Source: Chryseobacterium indicum (GTDB lineage: Bacteria; Bacteroidota; Bacteroidia; Flavobacteriales; Weeksellaceae). Taken from it: a DNA stretch of 64,000 nt. Where the stretch lies: the NCBI RefSeq assembly GCF_021504595.1, contig NZ_JACSGT010000001.1, positions 3,162,001 through 3,226,000 on the forward strand. The letters are read 5' to 3'. Position 1 is the stretch's first letter. Each line of letters opens with the position of its first letter. The position numbers were made by a program, and so were the translations under genes. Positions 1 to 9,135 of the stretch are shown here, in pieces. The notes beneath the pieces were generated by a model. That model was given only the letters and a program-made list of their open reading frames with translations. It was not told where the DNA came from and did no database searches.

Positions 1-2583
1 GTTGCAGACATCAACGTTTTCGGAGGTCAGGACAAAGTGTTCGAATTAAGCATCGATCCGAGAGCATTAGATAAATACAATCTTACACCGCTTCAGGTCT
101 ATGATGCCGTCACAAAAAGTAATTTGAATGTCGGCGGTGATGTTATTGAGAAAAACGGACAGGCTTATGTGGTGCGTGGAATCGGTCTGGTGAAATCTGT
201 TGCCGATATCGGAAATATTACCATCCAGAATGACAGCGGAAACCCTGTTCTCGTTAAAAATGTTGCGGAAGTACACGAAAGTTCGATGCCAAGAGTAGGA
301 CAGGCGGGACTTAATCATCAGGAAGATACTGTTGAAGGAATTGTCGTGATGCGAAAAGGAGAAAATCCGCGTGAAGTTTTGGTCGGCGTAAAAGCAAAAA
401 TTAAAGAACTCAACGAAAAAATGCTTCCGAAAGATGTAAAAATGGTCACTTTTTATGACCGTGATAATCTCATGGATTTCACCACGCACACCGTAATGCA
501 CAACCTTATTGAAGGAATTGTTCTGGTTACGGTAATTGTTTTGATTTTCATGGCAGACTGGAGAACAACGCTTATCGTTTCCATCATCATTCCTTTATCC
601 TTATTGTTTGCGTTTTTATGTTTGAAACTCGCGGGAATGAGCGCAAATTTACTTTCACTCGGAGCGGTAGATTTCGGAATTATCATCGACGGAGCCGTCG
701 TCATGGTGGAAGGACTTTTCGTGATGCTCGATCATAAAGCCCATAAATACGGTGATGAAAAATTCAACAAACTGGCAAAAGCAGGCTGGATCAAACAGAC
801 CGGGACAGGTCTTGGAAAGGCAATCTTCTTTTCAAAATTGATTATCATTACTTCCCTGATTCCGATTTTCTCATTCCAGAAAGTGGAAGGAAAAATGTTT
901 TCACCATTGGCATTTACGTTAGGTTTTGCTTTAATGGGTGCTTTGATTTTTACGTTAACGCTTGTTCCGGTGCTTTCGCACATCCTTTTAAATAAAAATG
1001 TAAAGGAGAAAAATAATCCATTCGTGAATTTCTGGGACAGAATTGTTTTAAAAGGATTCAATTTTACTTTTAAACATAAAAAACTCAGCTTAATTGTTTC
1101 TCTGTCATTTTTAGCGGTGACTTTATTTTCAGGCAAATTTTTAGGAACCGAATTTTTACCACAGTTAAATGAAGGTTCATTGTGGATTACCGCCGAAATG
1201 CCGATGAGTTCATCTCTAAAAGAATCTTTAAATACAGCCGATCTTCTTAAAAAAGACATTATGAGTTTCCCGGAAGTCACGGATGTTCTCGCGCAGACGG
1301 GAAGAAGTAATGACGGAACCGACCCGAATGGTTTTGGATTCGTACAGTTTGCCGTGAATCTTAAACCCAAAGAAGAATGGAAACGGAACATTACTTATGA
1401 AGAACTGATTGAAGAAATCGATAAAAAATTAAGAAACTATCAGGGAATTACATTCAATTATTCCCAGCCGATTTCAGACAACGTGGCTGAAGCAGTTGCC
1501 GGTTTCAAAGCAGAAAACGGGATTAAAATCTACGGAGACAACCTACAGACTTTGGATGTACTTGCTGGAAAAGTTTTAAAGGAAGTAAAAGATATTAAAG
1601 GTGTAAAAGATGCCGGAATTATCAAAAATATCGGTCAGCCGGAAGTAAGCGTAGTCCTCGACAGGGATAAAATGGCGGCTTACGGAGTAATGCCCGATGA
1701 TGCACAGTCGGTTCTGGAAATGGCTTTCGGAGGAAAGACCGCTTCAGAAATGTTTGATGGCGAAAGAAAATTCCCGATCCGTCTCCGTTATTCGCAGGAG
1801 TACAGAAAGGATGAAAATGATATTGCAGCCTTAATGGTTCCTACGCAGGACGGTGCTAAAATTCCGCTCAAAGAAATCAGCACTATTGAAAAAGACAACG
1901 GAGCTGCATTTATTTACAGAGATGATATTAAAAGATACATCGGGATTAAATTTTCCATCCGCGACCGTGATTTGGGAAGTACGATTGCCGATGCGCAGAA
2001 AGCGGTTGCTAAAATTGATCTTCCGGACGGATATTCTGTAGGATGGACCGGTCAGTTTGAAAATCAGCAGAGAGCTTCAAAACGATTGGCGCAGGTTGTT
2101 CCCATCAGTATCTTAGGAATTTTCTTTCTTTTATTTATCCTTTTCGGAAATATGAAAGATTCTTTACTGGTTTTGGCAAACGTTCCTTTTGCGCTAATCG
2201 GCGGAATTATCGCACTGCACGTTACCGGAATTAATTTCGGCATTTCAGCCGGAGTGGGAATGATTGCCCTTTTGGGAATCTGTATTCAGAACGGGGTTAT
2301 CCTCATTACAGAATTTCATCAAAATGTTAAAAACGGAATGGATCTGGACAGTTCATTGCTGAATGGGGTGAAATCCAGAACGCGTCCCGTCATTATGACG
2401 GCTTTAATGGCATCCATCGGATTAATGCCTGCAGCTTTATCCACAGGAATCGGATCAGAGTCCCAAAAACCTTTGGCGATTGTTATTATCGGAGGACTGA
2501 TTACGGCAACTGTTTTAACCCTGCTGATTTTCCCGATTATTTTCTGGATTTTCAACCGAACTAAAAAATCTCAACAGATCTGA
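1..2583 (+). CDS. czcA: CzcA-type heavy-metal efflux RND transporter, 5'-truncated by window
   Basis: This is the C-terminal part of an inner-membrane RND pump that exports divalent metal ions through a CzcCBA-like tripartite complex. The reading frame is open from base 1, so the gene starts upstream of the window; a GTG at 37 is an internal codon, not the start. The motif DFGIIIDGAVVMVE in the predicted TM4 matches the DFG..DGAV signature of Zn/Co/Cd/Ni pumps (HME1-3) and not the Cu/Ag CusA type. The usual pattern follows: TM2-6 block, periplasmic porter domain, TM8-12 block, and a short basic tail after the last helix. The Asn of the usual VEN is Gly here (VEG). Metal specificity is inferred from the family motif. 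The other complex genes would lie upstream, outside the window. Confidence 0.93.
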   Translation, partial: VADINVFGGQDKVFELSIDPRALDKYNLTPLQVYDAVTKSNLNVGGDVIEKNGQAYVVRGIGLVKSVADIGNITIQNDSGNPVLVKNVAEVHESSMPRVGQAGLNHQEDTVEGIVVMRKGENPREVLVGVKAKIKELNEKMLPKDVKMVTFYDRDNLMDFTTHTVMHNLIEGIVLVTVIVLIFMADWRTTLIVSIIIPLSLLFAFLCLKLAGMSANLLSLGAVDFGIIIDGAVVMVEGLFVMLDHKAHKYGDEKFNKLAKAGWIKQTGTGLGKAIFFSKLIIITSLIPIFSFQKVEGKMFSPLAFTLGFALMGALIFTLTLVPVLSHILLNKNVKEKNNPFVNFWDRIVLKGFNFTFKHKKLSLIVSLSFLAVTLFSGKFLGTEFLPQLNEGSLWITAEMPMSSSLKESLNTADLLKKDIMSFPEVTDVLAQTGRSNDGTDPNGFGFVQFAVNLKPKEEWKRNITYEELIEEIDKKLRNYQGITFNYSQPISDNVAEAVAGFKAENGIKIYGDNLQTLDVLAGKVLKEVKDIKGVKDAGIIKNIGQPEVSVVLDRDKMAAYGVMPDDAQSVLEMAFGGKTASEMFDGERKFPIRLRYSQEYRKDENDIAALMVPTQDGAKIPLKEISTIEKDNGAAFIYRDDIKRYIGIKFSIRDRDLGSTIADAQKAVAKIDLPDGYSVGWTGQFENQQRASKRLAQVVPISILGIFFLLFILFGNMKDSLLVLANVPFALIGGIIALHVTGINFGISAGVGMIALLGICIQNGVILITEFHQNVKNGMDLDSSLLNGVKSRTRPVIMTALMASIGLMPAALSTGIGSESQKPLAIVIIGGLITATVLTLLIFPIIFWIFNRTKKSQQI

Positions 2584-2621
2584 TCATTTCTTTCAATTAT
2601 ATTTTAAACTCATTTTAAATT

Positions 2622-2740
2622 TAACCGCAGAAGACAAAAGACTTTATTTGATTTTTTTAAACTTATCTGCTCTTTTTTCCATTTTAGTATTAAACTTAAA
2701 CAACTAAAGTGTTATAATCTTTTGCATCTTTTGCGGTAAA
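2622..2740. repeat. Palindromic intergenic element, CGCAAAAG family, copy 1
   Basis: The left end reads TTAACCGCAGAAGACAAAAG and the right end reads ATCTTTTGCATCTTTTGCGG, which are inverted relatives of each other. The same ends recur at 2776-2905, 44509-44609 and 47677-47845. The element is non-coding and AT-rich. It lies in the gap between two convergent genes. Confidence 0.6.
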
Positions 2741-2775
2741 AAATTTAGACAAGTTTTACTTTTAACCTTTTATTT

Positions 2776-2905
2776 ATCCACAGATGGCAAAAGATATTTA
2801 AATAAGATAACTAAAACTTTAAATAAAGGGTTTATGTTTTCTTTTCTTCACCTTAATAATAAACTATCAATATATTTTTGAAATCTTTTGCCTTTGCGGC
2901 TAATA
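2776..2905. repeat. Palindromic intergenic element, CGCAAAAG family, copy 2 (degenerate)
   Basis: The left end (TCCACAGATGGCAAAAGAT) and right end (ATCTTTTGCCTTTGCGGCTAA) follow the same inverted pattern as copy 1 just upstream, with more changes. Together the two copies fill most of the 2584-2916 gap, which holds no gene. Confidence 0.5.
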
Positions 2906-2916
2906 AACATTCGGTT

Positions 2917-2953
2917 AAAAAAGAATCGCGGAAAACGAAGTTTTCCGCGATTC
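2917..2953 (-). terminator. Rho-independent terminator of the DUF4394 gene
   Basis: A perfect 14-bp stem, GAATCGCGGAAAAC with its complement, closes a GAA loop. Read on the minus strand it is followed by six T residues (the A-run at 2917-2922). It lies about 30 nt after the minus-strand stop codon. Confidence 0.85.
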
Positions 2954-2979
2954 TCGCTATTGAAATAATTATTATGAGT

Positions 2980-4485
2980 TTAGAATCCTAATCCCACAGC
3001 AAAACCTCTTACTGCATTGGGGAAATCTGAAACCGTAGTTGCAGCCCCCGTAGAAGTATTAATGCTGTATATTTTTGTTGCTGTTCCTACCGTTGCCAGT
3101 AAATATGCTTTTTGGCTCATGCTTCCGATATCGAAACCGTTCGCACTGGTAATGTTGATTCCTAAAGAACCTGTCTCTACCAAAGTTCCGTTGTTCGGTG
3201 GATTTTGTTGATACAATTTGTCTGTATTATGATCGATAACGAATAAAGTCGTTGAAGTAGCTCCTGCAGAATTATTGGTATAAGCAGCCGCTCCGATCAT
3301 CGGAGTTCCCGGATTCAGCATTCCGTCTGCTGCCGTTATTCCGCCTGTTACAGGATCAAGACGTAGATTTTGTCCCGTGTTGCTCACGACTCTGATCTTG
3401 TCAACGGTCGGATTAAAATCAAACCCGAAATCTGTTCCCGCAAGTAACGTAGCAAAAGGAGAAGTTCCTACTGCAGTTGCAGCTCCTGTTCCTAAGTTAA
3501 TAGTATACAGTCTGCTTGAACTTCCCAAAGCATAAAGCTGTCCGTTCAACGGTCTGAAATCTATTCCTAAAATACTTTCACCTGTCTGGAGACCTGTAAT
3601 CGCTTTTGAAACAGGCATCGGACTGTTCGGATTGAAAATCTGAAGGTTGTTTGAATTATCTACCGCGTAAGCAACAGGTTCTGTTGGAATTGCAAGATCA
3701 ATGATCTGCTGCTGAAGCATACCGATGTTGGTTGCTTTACCTGTATTCAAATCCAATAGATGTAAATTACTATTTAAAGCTAATAACGCAACACCGTTAT
3801 CATATTTAATATCAAAAGCAGCCTGTCCTGTAAAAGTAGTCCCCAGACTTCCGACTTCTACCAATGTTCCATTGTTAGGCGGATCCTGCTTAAATAACTT
3901 TCCGGAAGTCATATCAATATCATACAATACTGTGCTTGAAGCTCCGGATTTGCTGTTGGTATAAGCAACTCCTGTTACAGCAGGAGTTCCACCTCCGTTA
4001 ATGTTCATATCGGTTGCAGCAACCGCTCCCGTTTCCGGATGAAGTCTTAAATTCTGTCCTGTATTGCTCACCAGACGAATTCTGTCAACGGTAGGATTAA
4101 AATCAATCGAAGCAATAGTTCCTGAGACAGCAGGTGAAAATGCGGTTGTACTTACTGCTCTTGCAGAAGCATTGGAAGTGTTGATGATGTAAAGCTTACT
4201 TGCATTGGATAAAGCGTAAAGCTCTCCTGTTGCAGGTCTGAAATCAATGCTCATCAGTTTTTCTCCGGAAACTACTCCTGTAACAGCGGTTTTAGAAGTA
4301 AACATTTTAGGATTGTTGGCATTGAAGGCAACAAGTTCGTTGTTCGCCGTAAGTCCGTAAGCCATAAGATCGGGTCCCTGTACAGGCATATTCATGTCTG
4401 TAGACATCATATCATCGGAATCATCACATGAAAAAAGGATAATGGTGCTGAACAGTACGGTACATAAATGTAATAATTTTCTCAT
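2980..4485 (-). CDS. DUF4394 domain lipoprotein (two tandem DUF4394 units)
   Basis: This is a 501-residue lipoprotein. A signal peptide ends in the lipobox LFSC (Cys about 20), followed by an acidic, Met-rich linker. The mature part has two homologous halves (about residues 40-260 and 270-500). Each carries the DUF4394 phrases FRPATGELYAL or FRPLNGQLYAL, FNPTVD.IR.VSNTGQNLRL, and a PPNNGTLVE segment. These resemble beta-propeller blades. The DUF4394 family has no proven biochemical role; attachment to the outer membrane or periplasmic face is inferred from the lipobox. The gene stands alone, with its own terminator downstream and a 335-nt gap to the divergently transcribed tuf. Confidence 0.85.
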   Translation of the reverse strand: MRKLLHLCTVLFSTIILFSCDDSDDMMSTDMNMPVQGPDLMAYGLTANNELVAFNANNPKMFTSKTAVTGVVSGEKLMSIDFRPATGELYALSNASKLYIINTSNASARAVSTTAFSPAVSGTIASIDFNPTVDRIRLVSNTGQNLRLHPETGAVAATDMNINGGGTPAVTGVAYTNSKSGASSTVLYDIDMTSGKLFKQDPPNNGTLVEVGSLGTTFTGQAAFDIKYDNGVALLALNSNLHLLDLNTGKATNIGMLQQQIIDLAIPTEPVAYAVDNSNNLQIFNPNSPMPVSKAITGLQTGESILGIDFRPLNGQLYALGSSSRLYTINLGTGAATAVGTSPFATLLAGTDFGFDFNPTVDKIRVVSNTGQNLRLDPVTGGITAADGMLNPGTPMIGAAAYTNNSAGATSTTLFVIDHNTDKLYQQNPPNNGTLVETGSLGINITSANGFDIGSMSQKAYLLATVGTATKIYSINTSTGAATTVSDFPNAVRGFAVGLGF

Positions 4486-4749
4486 AATATATTATTTTTA
4501 ATGGTTCATACTTTCATCTACGATAAAAGATAAATTATGGTTTTGGCGTACTGTAATTTTTTCTCAAGATTCTTTTTCGCCTATTTTATTGTATTCATAA
4601 TTAAAGAGATAGTTTATATTTTGACTAAAACGTCTATTCCTGATTTTCTAAATTGAGAAATTTGTGTAAATTTGCAATCTCAATACATTGAAATATAAGG
4701 TTTGTGCTTCATTGGATTCGAATATTGAAACTTTTTTTAATAAAAAGGT
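4486..4749. other. Intergenic region between DUF4394 gene and tuf
   Basis: This AT-rich gap separates two divergent genes. It holds a second possible -7 box, TAAATTTG at 4667-4674, with no clear -33 partner. No tRNA genes were found here, although some bacteria place them ahead of tuf. Confidence 0.4.
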
Positions 4750-4777
4750 TTTGGTATTTAAAAATTCATTATATTTG
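4750..4777 (+). promoter_or_regulatory. Candidate Bacteroidota promoter of tuf
   Basis: TTTG at 4750-4753 and TATATTTG at 4770-4777 match the -33/-7 pattern TTTG...TANNTTTG. The 16-nt spacer is slightly short compared with the usual 19 or so. The start codon follows 43 nt after the -7 box. Confidence 0.6.
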
Positions 4778-4820
4778 CACACCGAAAATTTGAAAAACAA
4801 TAAATAAATAATTTTAAATC

Positions 4821-6026
4821 ATGGCAAAGGAAACGTTTAATCGTAACAAACCACACTTGAACATTGGTACTATTGGTCACGTTGACCATGGTAAAACTAC
4901 TCTTACAGCTGCTATTTCTGCTGTATTAGCTAGCAAAGGTCTTGCTGAGAAAAAAGACTTCTCTGCAATTGACTCTGCTCCAGAAGAAAAAGAAAGAGGT
5001 ATTACTATCAATACAGCTCACATCGAATACGAAACTGAAAAAAGACACTATGCTCACGTTGACTGTCCAGGTCACGCGGATTACGTAAAGAACATGGTAA
5101 CTGGTGCTGCTCAGATGGACGGAGCTATCGTGGTATGTGCTGCAACTGACGGACCAATGCCTCAAACAAGAGAACACATTCTACTTTGCCGTCAGGTAAA
5201 CGTGCCAAGAATCGTTGTTTTCATGAATAAAGTTGACATGGTAGATGATGCTGAGTTATTAGAGCTTGTTGAAATGGAGCTTAGAGACTTATTATCTACT
5301 TATGAATTCGACGGAGATAACTCTCCAGTTATTCAAGGTTCTGCATTAGGAGCTCTTACTGCTGCTACTGAAGGTAACTCTGATGACAAGTGGTTCAAAA
5401 CTGTTGAGCAGTTAATGGATGCTGTTGACGAGTGGATCGAAGAGCCAACAAGAGATACAGATAAGCCATTCTTGATGCCAATCGAAGATGTATTCTCTAT
5501 TACAGGTAGAGGTACTGTAGCAACTGGTAGAATCGAGGCTGGTATCATCAACACTGGTGATCCTGTAGATATCGTAGGTATGGGTGATGAAAAATTAACT
5601 TCTACAATTACAGGGGTTGAGATGTTCAGAAAAATCCTAGACAGAGGGGAGGCTGGTGATAACGTAGGTCTATTGTTGAGAGGTATTGAAAAAACTGACA
5701 TCAAGAGAGGTATGGTTATCGCTAAGAAAGACTCTGTGAAGCCACACAAAAAATTCAAAGCATCTGTTTATATCCTTTCTAAAGAAGAAGGTGGACGTCA
5801 CACTCCATTCCACAACAAATACCGTCCTCAGTTCTACGTAAGAACTACTGACGTTACAGGTGAGATCTTCTTACCAGAAGGTGTAGAAATGGTAATGCCT
5901 GGTGATAACTTAGAGATCACTGTAGAATTGTTACAACCAATCGCTCTTAACGAGGGTCTTAGATTCGCGATCAGAGAAGGTGGTAGAACAGTTGGTTCAG
6001 GTCAGGTAACTGAAATCTTAGACTAA
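4821..6026 (+). CDS. tuf: Translation elongation factor Tu
   Basis: EF-Tu is the GTPase that delivers aminoacyl-tRNA to the ribosome. All G motifs are present: GHVDHGKTT (residues 19-27), DCPGH (81-85) and NKVD (136-139). Domains II and III follow, with GRGTVATGR and the C-terminal [15 protein letters not shown]. The length of 401 residues fits the family. The start is ATG after an A-rich stretch, as usual in this phylum. Codon choice is that of a highly expressed gene. It is followed at once by a terminator, tRNA-Trp, secE and nusG, a classic arrangement. No other tuf copy is seen in the window. Confidence 0.99.
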   Translation: MAKETFNRNKPHLNIGTIGHVDHGKTTLTAAISAVLASKGLAEKKDFSAIDSAPEEKERGITINTAHIEYETEKRHYAHVDCPGHADYVKNMVTGAAQMDGAIVVCAATDGPMPQTREHILLCRQVNVPRIVVFMNKVDMVDDAELLELVEMELRDLLSTYEFDGDNSPVIQGSALGALTAATEGNSDDKWFKTVEQLMDAVDEWIEEPTRDTDKPFLMPIEDVFSITGRGTVATGRIEAGIINTGDPVDIVGMGDEKLTSTITGVEMFRKILDRGEAGDNVGLLLRGIEKTDIKRGMVIAKKDSVKPHKKFKASVYILSKEEGGRHTPFHNKYRPQFYVRTTDVTGEIFLPEGVEMVMPGDNLEITVELLQPIALNEGLRFAIREGGRTVGSGQVTEILD

Positions 6027-6044
6027 TCATCTAACACAATATAA

Positions 6045-6082
6045 AAGCTTCCGTAAGGAACTTCTTTACGGAGGCTTTTTTT
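6045..6082 (+). terminator. Terminator hairpin after tuf
   Basis: AAGCTTCCGTAA pairs with TTTACGGAGGCTT (one G-T pair), followed by a run of T. It lies between tuf and tRNA-Trp, only 4 nt before the tRNA, so tRNA and secE expression needs read-through or a promoter inside this stretch. Confidence 0.8.
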
Positions 6083-6086
6083 AACT

Positions 6087-6157
6087 ACGGGCATCGTCCA
6101 ATGGTAGGATACCGGTCTCCAAAACCGTTGATCAGGGTTCGAATCCTTGTGCCCGTG
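6087..6157 (+). tRNA. trnW: tRNA-Trp (anticodon CCA)
   Basis: The 71-nt cloverleaf has the acceptor ACGGGCA pairing with TGCCCGT, D-stem GTCC/GGAT, anticodon loop CTCCAAA (anticodon CCA), T-stem CAGGG/CCTTG with loop TTCGAAT, and discriminator G. The 3' CCA is not encoded (CAA follows). The outermost anticodon-stem pair is a C-T mismatch. The position just before secE is conserved across many bacteria. Confidence 0.95.
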
Positions 6158-6169
6158 CAAATAACAATT

Positions 6170-6376
6170 ATGAGTTCATTTGTCGATTTTTTAAAAGGTT
6201 CTTATAACGAGTTCAGACATAAAGTTGAATGGCCAAAGTGGTCTGATCTGCAATCGTCTACAATTGTAGTAACTGTTGCAACAGTGATCTTGGCGTTATT
6301 TACTTTTGGAGTTGATGAATTGTTTTCTAAAGCAATCAGCAACATCATTGGAATGCTAATCAACTTGTTCAATTAA
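6170..6376 (+). CDS. secE: Preprotein translocase subunit SecE
   Basis: SecE is the small clamp subunit of the SecYEG channel in the inner membrane. The 68-residue protein has the conserved amphipathic segment EFRHKVEWPKWSDLQSST followed by a single transmembrane helix (about residues 30-50). The frame is open further upstream into the tRNA, but ATG at 6170 is the only start outside tRNA-Trp and gives the standard short single-helix form. It lies 12 nt after the tRNA and 22 nt before nusG, as in most bacteria, and is probably co-transcribed with nusG. Confidence 0.95.
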   Translation: MSSFVDFLKGSYNEFRHKVEWPKWSDLQSSTIVVTVATVILALFTFGVDELFSKAISNIIGMLINLFN

Positions 6377-6398
6377 TAATAAAAGTATTTTCCCAATA

Positions 6399-6941
6399 AT
6401 GAGCGAATTGAAATGGTATGTGCTGAAAGCGATCAGCGGACAGGAAAATAAAGTGAAAAACTACATTGAGACGGAAATCAAACGTTTAGGATTTGAGCAG
6501 TACGTAACTCAGGTAGTTATTCCTATGGAAAAGGTTATTCAGATCAGAAACGGTAAAAAAGTTCCTAAAGAAAGACCTTACTATCCTGGATACTTAATGA
6601 TTGAAGCTGATTTGATGGGGGAAATTCCTCACGTTATCAAAAACATTCCGGGAGTTATTTCTTTCTTAAGCTTAACAAAAGGAGGAGATCCTGTTCCGAT
6701 GAGAAAATCTGAAGTAAACAGAATGCTTGGAAGAATGGATGAACTTTCTGAGTTTGCAAGCGATGTTGAAATCCCTTATGTAGTGGGTGAAAACGTTAAA
6801 GTAATTGACGGACCATTCAACGGATTCAACGGAACTGTTGAAAAAATTCTTGAAGATAAAAAGAAAATTGAAGTTTCTGTACTTATCTTCGGTAGAAAAA
6901 CTCCAATGGAGCTTAGCTATATGCAGGTAGAAAAAGTGTAA
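6399..6941 (+). CDS. nusG: Transcription termination/antitermination factor NusG
   Basis: NusG binds RNA polymerase through its NGN domain and links it to Rho or the ribosome through its KOW domain. The protein is 180 residues, the normal length. The NGN domain (starting KWYVLKAISGQENKV) contains PGYLMIEA and IPGVISFL. The KOW domain (about 125-180) contains GENVKVIDGPFNGFNGTV. It follows secE by 22 nt in the standard secE-nusG operon. A strong terminator follows, which separates it from the L11 operon more firmly than in many species. Confidence 0.98.
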   Translation: MSELKWYVLKAISGQENKVKNYIETEIKRLGFEQYVTQVVIPMEKVIQIRNGKKVPKERPYYPGYLMIEADLMGEIPHVIKNIPGVISFLSLTKGGDPVPMRKSEVNRMLGRMDELSEFASDVEIPYVVGENVKVIDGPFNGFNGTVEKILEDKKKIEVSVLIFGRKTPMELSYMQVEKV

Positions 6942-6958
6942 AAACTTTAAAAATAATT

Positions 6959-6997
6959 TAAAAAGACTGTTCGAAAGAATGGTCTTTTCTTTTTTTA
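6959..6997 (+). terminator. Terminator after nusG
   Basis: AAAAGACTGTTC pairs with GAATGGTCTTTT (two G-T pairs) around a GAAA tetraloop, followed by T-rich sequence. It ends only about 10 nt before the next start codon. Confidence 0.85.
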
Positions 6998-7006
6998 ATA
7001 TATTTG

Positions 7007-7813
7007 ATGATGATTCGAACTATTCCATTATATGTATTCTTAACATTGTTTCTTTTGTCTGCAATAAACTGTAAAAAGGAAACTTCTTCGCCGACATCGG
7101 TCAATTCTCCGTCACCTCAAAAACAAAATGTTGTAATAGCCGTAGATACAACTTTAACTTCGGGAATTGTAGATAATCTTTTAAAACCTGTCTATGATAC
7201 GATGAATATGAAACCTTTAGAAGAAATGGATGAGGAAATACAGCTTTCAAGATCAGATATCAAACGTTTTGTAATAGGAAAAGAAAAATTTGCTGCTTTA
7301 GTAGTAGAAAATCAATATCCTTTTGCAGGCGCATCTACAGGGCATTGCGATCTGTTCATATTCCGATTCAATGGGAAGAATTGGGAAATTGCTGATTTTA
7401 TGATCGAAGCAGGAAGTGGGGGAATGTATGGGAATTCCGGTTCGTTGCATAGCTTTACTGTTATTGGTAAAGAGACGGTATGCTTTGCTTTATCAGGCGG
7501 ACAAACTCATATGGGAACTTTATATTATGATGATTTGGTTATTTTCAGCCAGAATAAATTAAAAAAGGCTTGCACTGTTACTACAAAATATTCTTACGGA
7601 GACTGGGATGATAATTCAGATGAAACCAGATTTTGTTATAATGTTCAGTATGCGTTTCTTCCATCAGAGAAGGCGGTGTACGATTTACAACTTGTAAAGA
7701 GAAGTTGCTTAAAAGAAGATAAGGATAAAATTCTGGATAAAATTGTTGTGCCATTCGATAATAAAGACAGTATGTTTAAAATTCCACAGGCGTTTGAGGA
7801 TAATTTACCTTAA
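7007..7813 (+). CDS. Hypothetical lipoprotein between nusG and rplK
   Basis: The protein is about 268 residues with a signal peptide ending in LSAINC (lipobox Cys about 22), followed by a Ser/Pro/Thr-rich linker and a globular domain. The domain has segments such as KFAALVVENQYPFAGASTG and a Cys pair around CFALSGG. I do not recognise the family. Two adjacent ATG codons (7007 and 7010) are possible starts; a TTG just upstream is less likely. The start sits right after the nusG terminator, so its own promoter is not obvious; a TATATTTG lies at 6999-7006 but is too close to serve this start. The gene separates secE-nusG from the L11 operon, an unusual place for an accessory lipoprotein. Confidence 0.8.
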   Translation: MMIRTIPLYVFLTLFLLSAINCKKETSSPTSVNSPSPQKQNVVIAVDTTLTSGIVDNLLKPVYDTMNMKPLEEMDEEIQLSRSDIKRFVIGKEKFAALVVENQYPFAGASTGHCDLFIFRFNGKNWEIADFMIEAGSGGMYGNSGSLHSFTVIGKETVCFALSGGQTHMGTLYYDDLVIFSQNKLKKACTVTTKYSYGDWDDNSDETRFCYNVQYAFLPSEKAVYDLQLVKRSCLKEDKDKILDKIVVPFDNKDSMFKIPQAFEDNLP

Positions 7814-7838
7814 TTTATTTAAAAATCAATCTATTCCG

Positions 7839-7869
7839 TTTGCTATTTCAAAAATATTTCATAATTTTG
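7839..7869 (+). promoter_or_regulatory. Promoter of the rplKAJL operon
   Basis: TTTG (7839-7842), a 19-nt spacer and TAATTTTG (7862-7869) match the Bacteroidota consensus in sequence and spacing. The predicted leader to rplK is about 95 nt. Confidence 0.75.
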
Positions 7870-7967
7870 CAGTCCGAAAAGTAGGATTATCTAATGTGAG
7901 AATGGATAACCTGCTGAATAATAAATGCTTCCAAACTCATTAATTATTCAAATTTAAAAAACAAACA

Positions 7968-8414
7968 ATGGCTAAAAAAGTCTTTAAAATGGTAAAACTT
8001 CAGGTGAAAGGTGGCGCAGCTAACCCTTCTCCACCAGTAGGTCCAGCTTTGGGTTCTGCAGGTGTGAACATCATGGAGTTTTGTAAGCAATTTAACGGAA
8101 GAACTCAAGATAAGCCGGGACAAGTTTTACCTGTAGTAATTACAGTATACGAAGACAAATCTTTTGAATTCGTAATCAAAACTCCTCCTGCAGCAATCCA
8201 GTTAATGGATGCGGCTAAGATCAAGGGAGGTTCCGGAGAACCGAACAGAAACAAAGTAGGTGCTGTAACTTGGGCTCAGGTTCAAAAGATTGCTGAAGAT
8301 AAAATGGCAGACCTTAACTGCTTTACAATGGATTCAGCTGTTTCTATGGTTGCAGGTACTGCAAGATCTATGGGATTAAGAGTAACAGGAACTAAACCAA
8401 CTTTTAACGCTTAA
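7968..8414 (+). CDS. rplK: 50S ribosomal protein L11
   Basis: L11 binds 23S rRNA at the GTPase-associated centre, the base of the L7/L12 stalk. The 148 residues align end to end with the family: the N-terminal domain carries [19 protein letters not shown], and the C-terminal rRNA-binding domain carries the GTARSMGL segment. It is the first gene of rplK-rplA-rplJ-rplL, with a good promoter upstream and 11 nt to rplA. Confidence 0.99.
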   Translation: MAKKVFKMVKLQVKGGAANPSPPVGPALGSAGVNIMEFCKQFNGRTQDKPGQVLPVVITVYEDKSFEFVIKTPPAAIQLMDAAKIKGGSGEPNRNKVGAVTWAQVQKIAEDKMADLNCFTMDSAVSMVAGTARSMGLRVTGTKPTFNA

Positions 8415-8425
8415 AACTTAAAGAA

Positions 8426-9118
8426 ATGGCAAAATTAACAAAGAAGCAAAAGGAAGCTTTAAGCAAAGTAGAAAAAGGAAGAATCTATAACCTTGAAGAA
8501 GGTGCAGCTCTTGTAAAAGAAGTAAATACTGCAAAGTTTGATGCTTCTGTAGACATCGCTGTAAGATTAGGGGTAGATCCAAGAAAAGCAAACCAAATGG
8601 TAAGAGGTGTTGTGTCTCTTCCTCACGGAACTGGTAAAGATGTTAAAGTTTTGGCTTTAGTAACTCCAGATAAAGAAGCAGAAGCTAAAGAAGCGGGTGC
8701 TGATTATGTAGGTCTTGATGAATATTTACAAAAAATCAAAGAAGGTTGGACAGACGTTGACGTTATTGTTACGATGCCGGCTGTAATGGGTAAATTAGGG
8801 CCATTGGGTAGAGTATTAGGACCAAGAGGTTTAATGCCAAACCCTAAATCAGGTACTGTAACAATGGAAATTGGTAAAGCAGTAACTGAAGTGAAAGCTG
8901 GTAAAATTGATTTCAAAGTTGATAAATACGGTATTATCCACGCTGGTATTGGTAAAGTATCTTTCGATGCTGCTAAAATCAAGGAAAATGCTCAGGAATT
9001 GATCTCTACTTTGATTAAAATGAAGCCAACTGCTGCTAAAGGTACTTATGTGAAGTCGATCTATCTTTCTTCTACAATGAGTCCTGGTATTGCAATCGAT
9101 ACTAAATCTGTTAACTAA
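8426..9118 (+). CDS. rplA: 50S ribosomal protein L1
   Basis: L1 forms the mobile L1 stalk of the large subunit and in other bacteria represses its own operon by binding the mRNA leader. The 230-residue protein has the normal two-domain pattern, with [16 protein letters not shown] near the N-terminus and [14 protein letters not shown] in the middle. It lies between rplK and rplJ with 11- and 17-nt gaps, so the genes are co-transcribed. Autoregulation is known for homologues; no leader binding site was verified here. Confidence 0.99.
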   Translation: MAKLTKKQKEALSKVEKGRIYNLEEGAALVKEVNTAKFDASVDIAVRLGVDPRKANQMVRGVVSLPHGTGKDVKVLALVTPDKEAEAKEAGADYVGLDEYLQKIKEGWTDVDVIVTMPAVMGKLGPLGRVLGPRGLMPNPKSGTVTMEIGKAVTEVKAGKIDFKVDKYGIIHAGIGKVSFDAAKIKENAQELISTLIKMKPTAAKGTYVKSIYLSSTMSPGIAIDTKSVN

Positions 9119-9135
9119 TTATAAATCCTAAGACA

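Noticed and set aside
732..1391. 219-residue gene on the minus strand
   Set aside because: It is a shadow of the RND pump gene, which is clearly coding on the plus strand.
6101..6169. Longer SecE starting inside tRNA-Trp
   Set aside because: The upstream codons lie in the tRNA gene; the ATG at 6170 gives the standard 68-residue protein.
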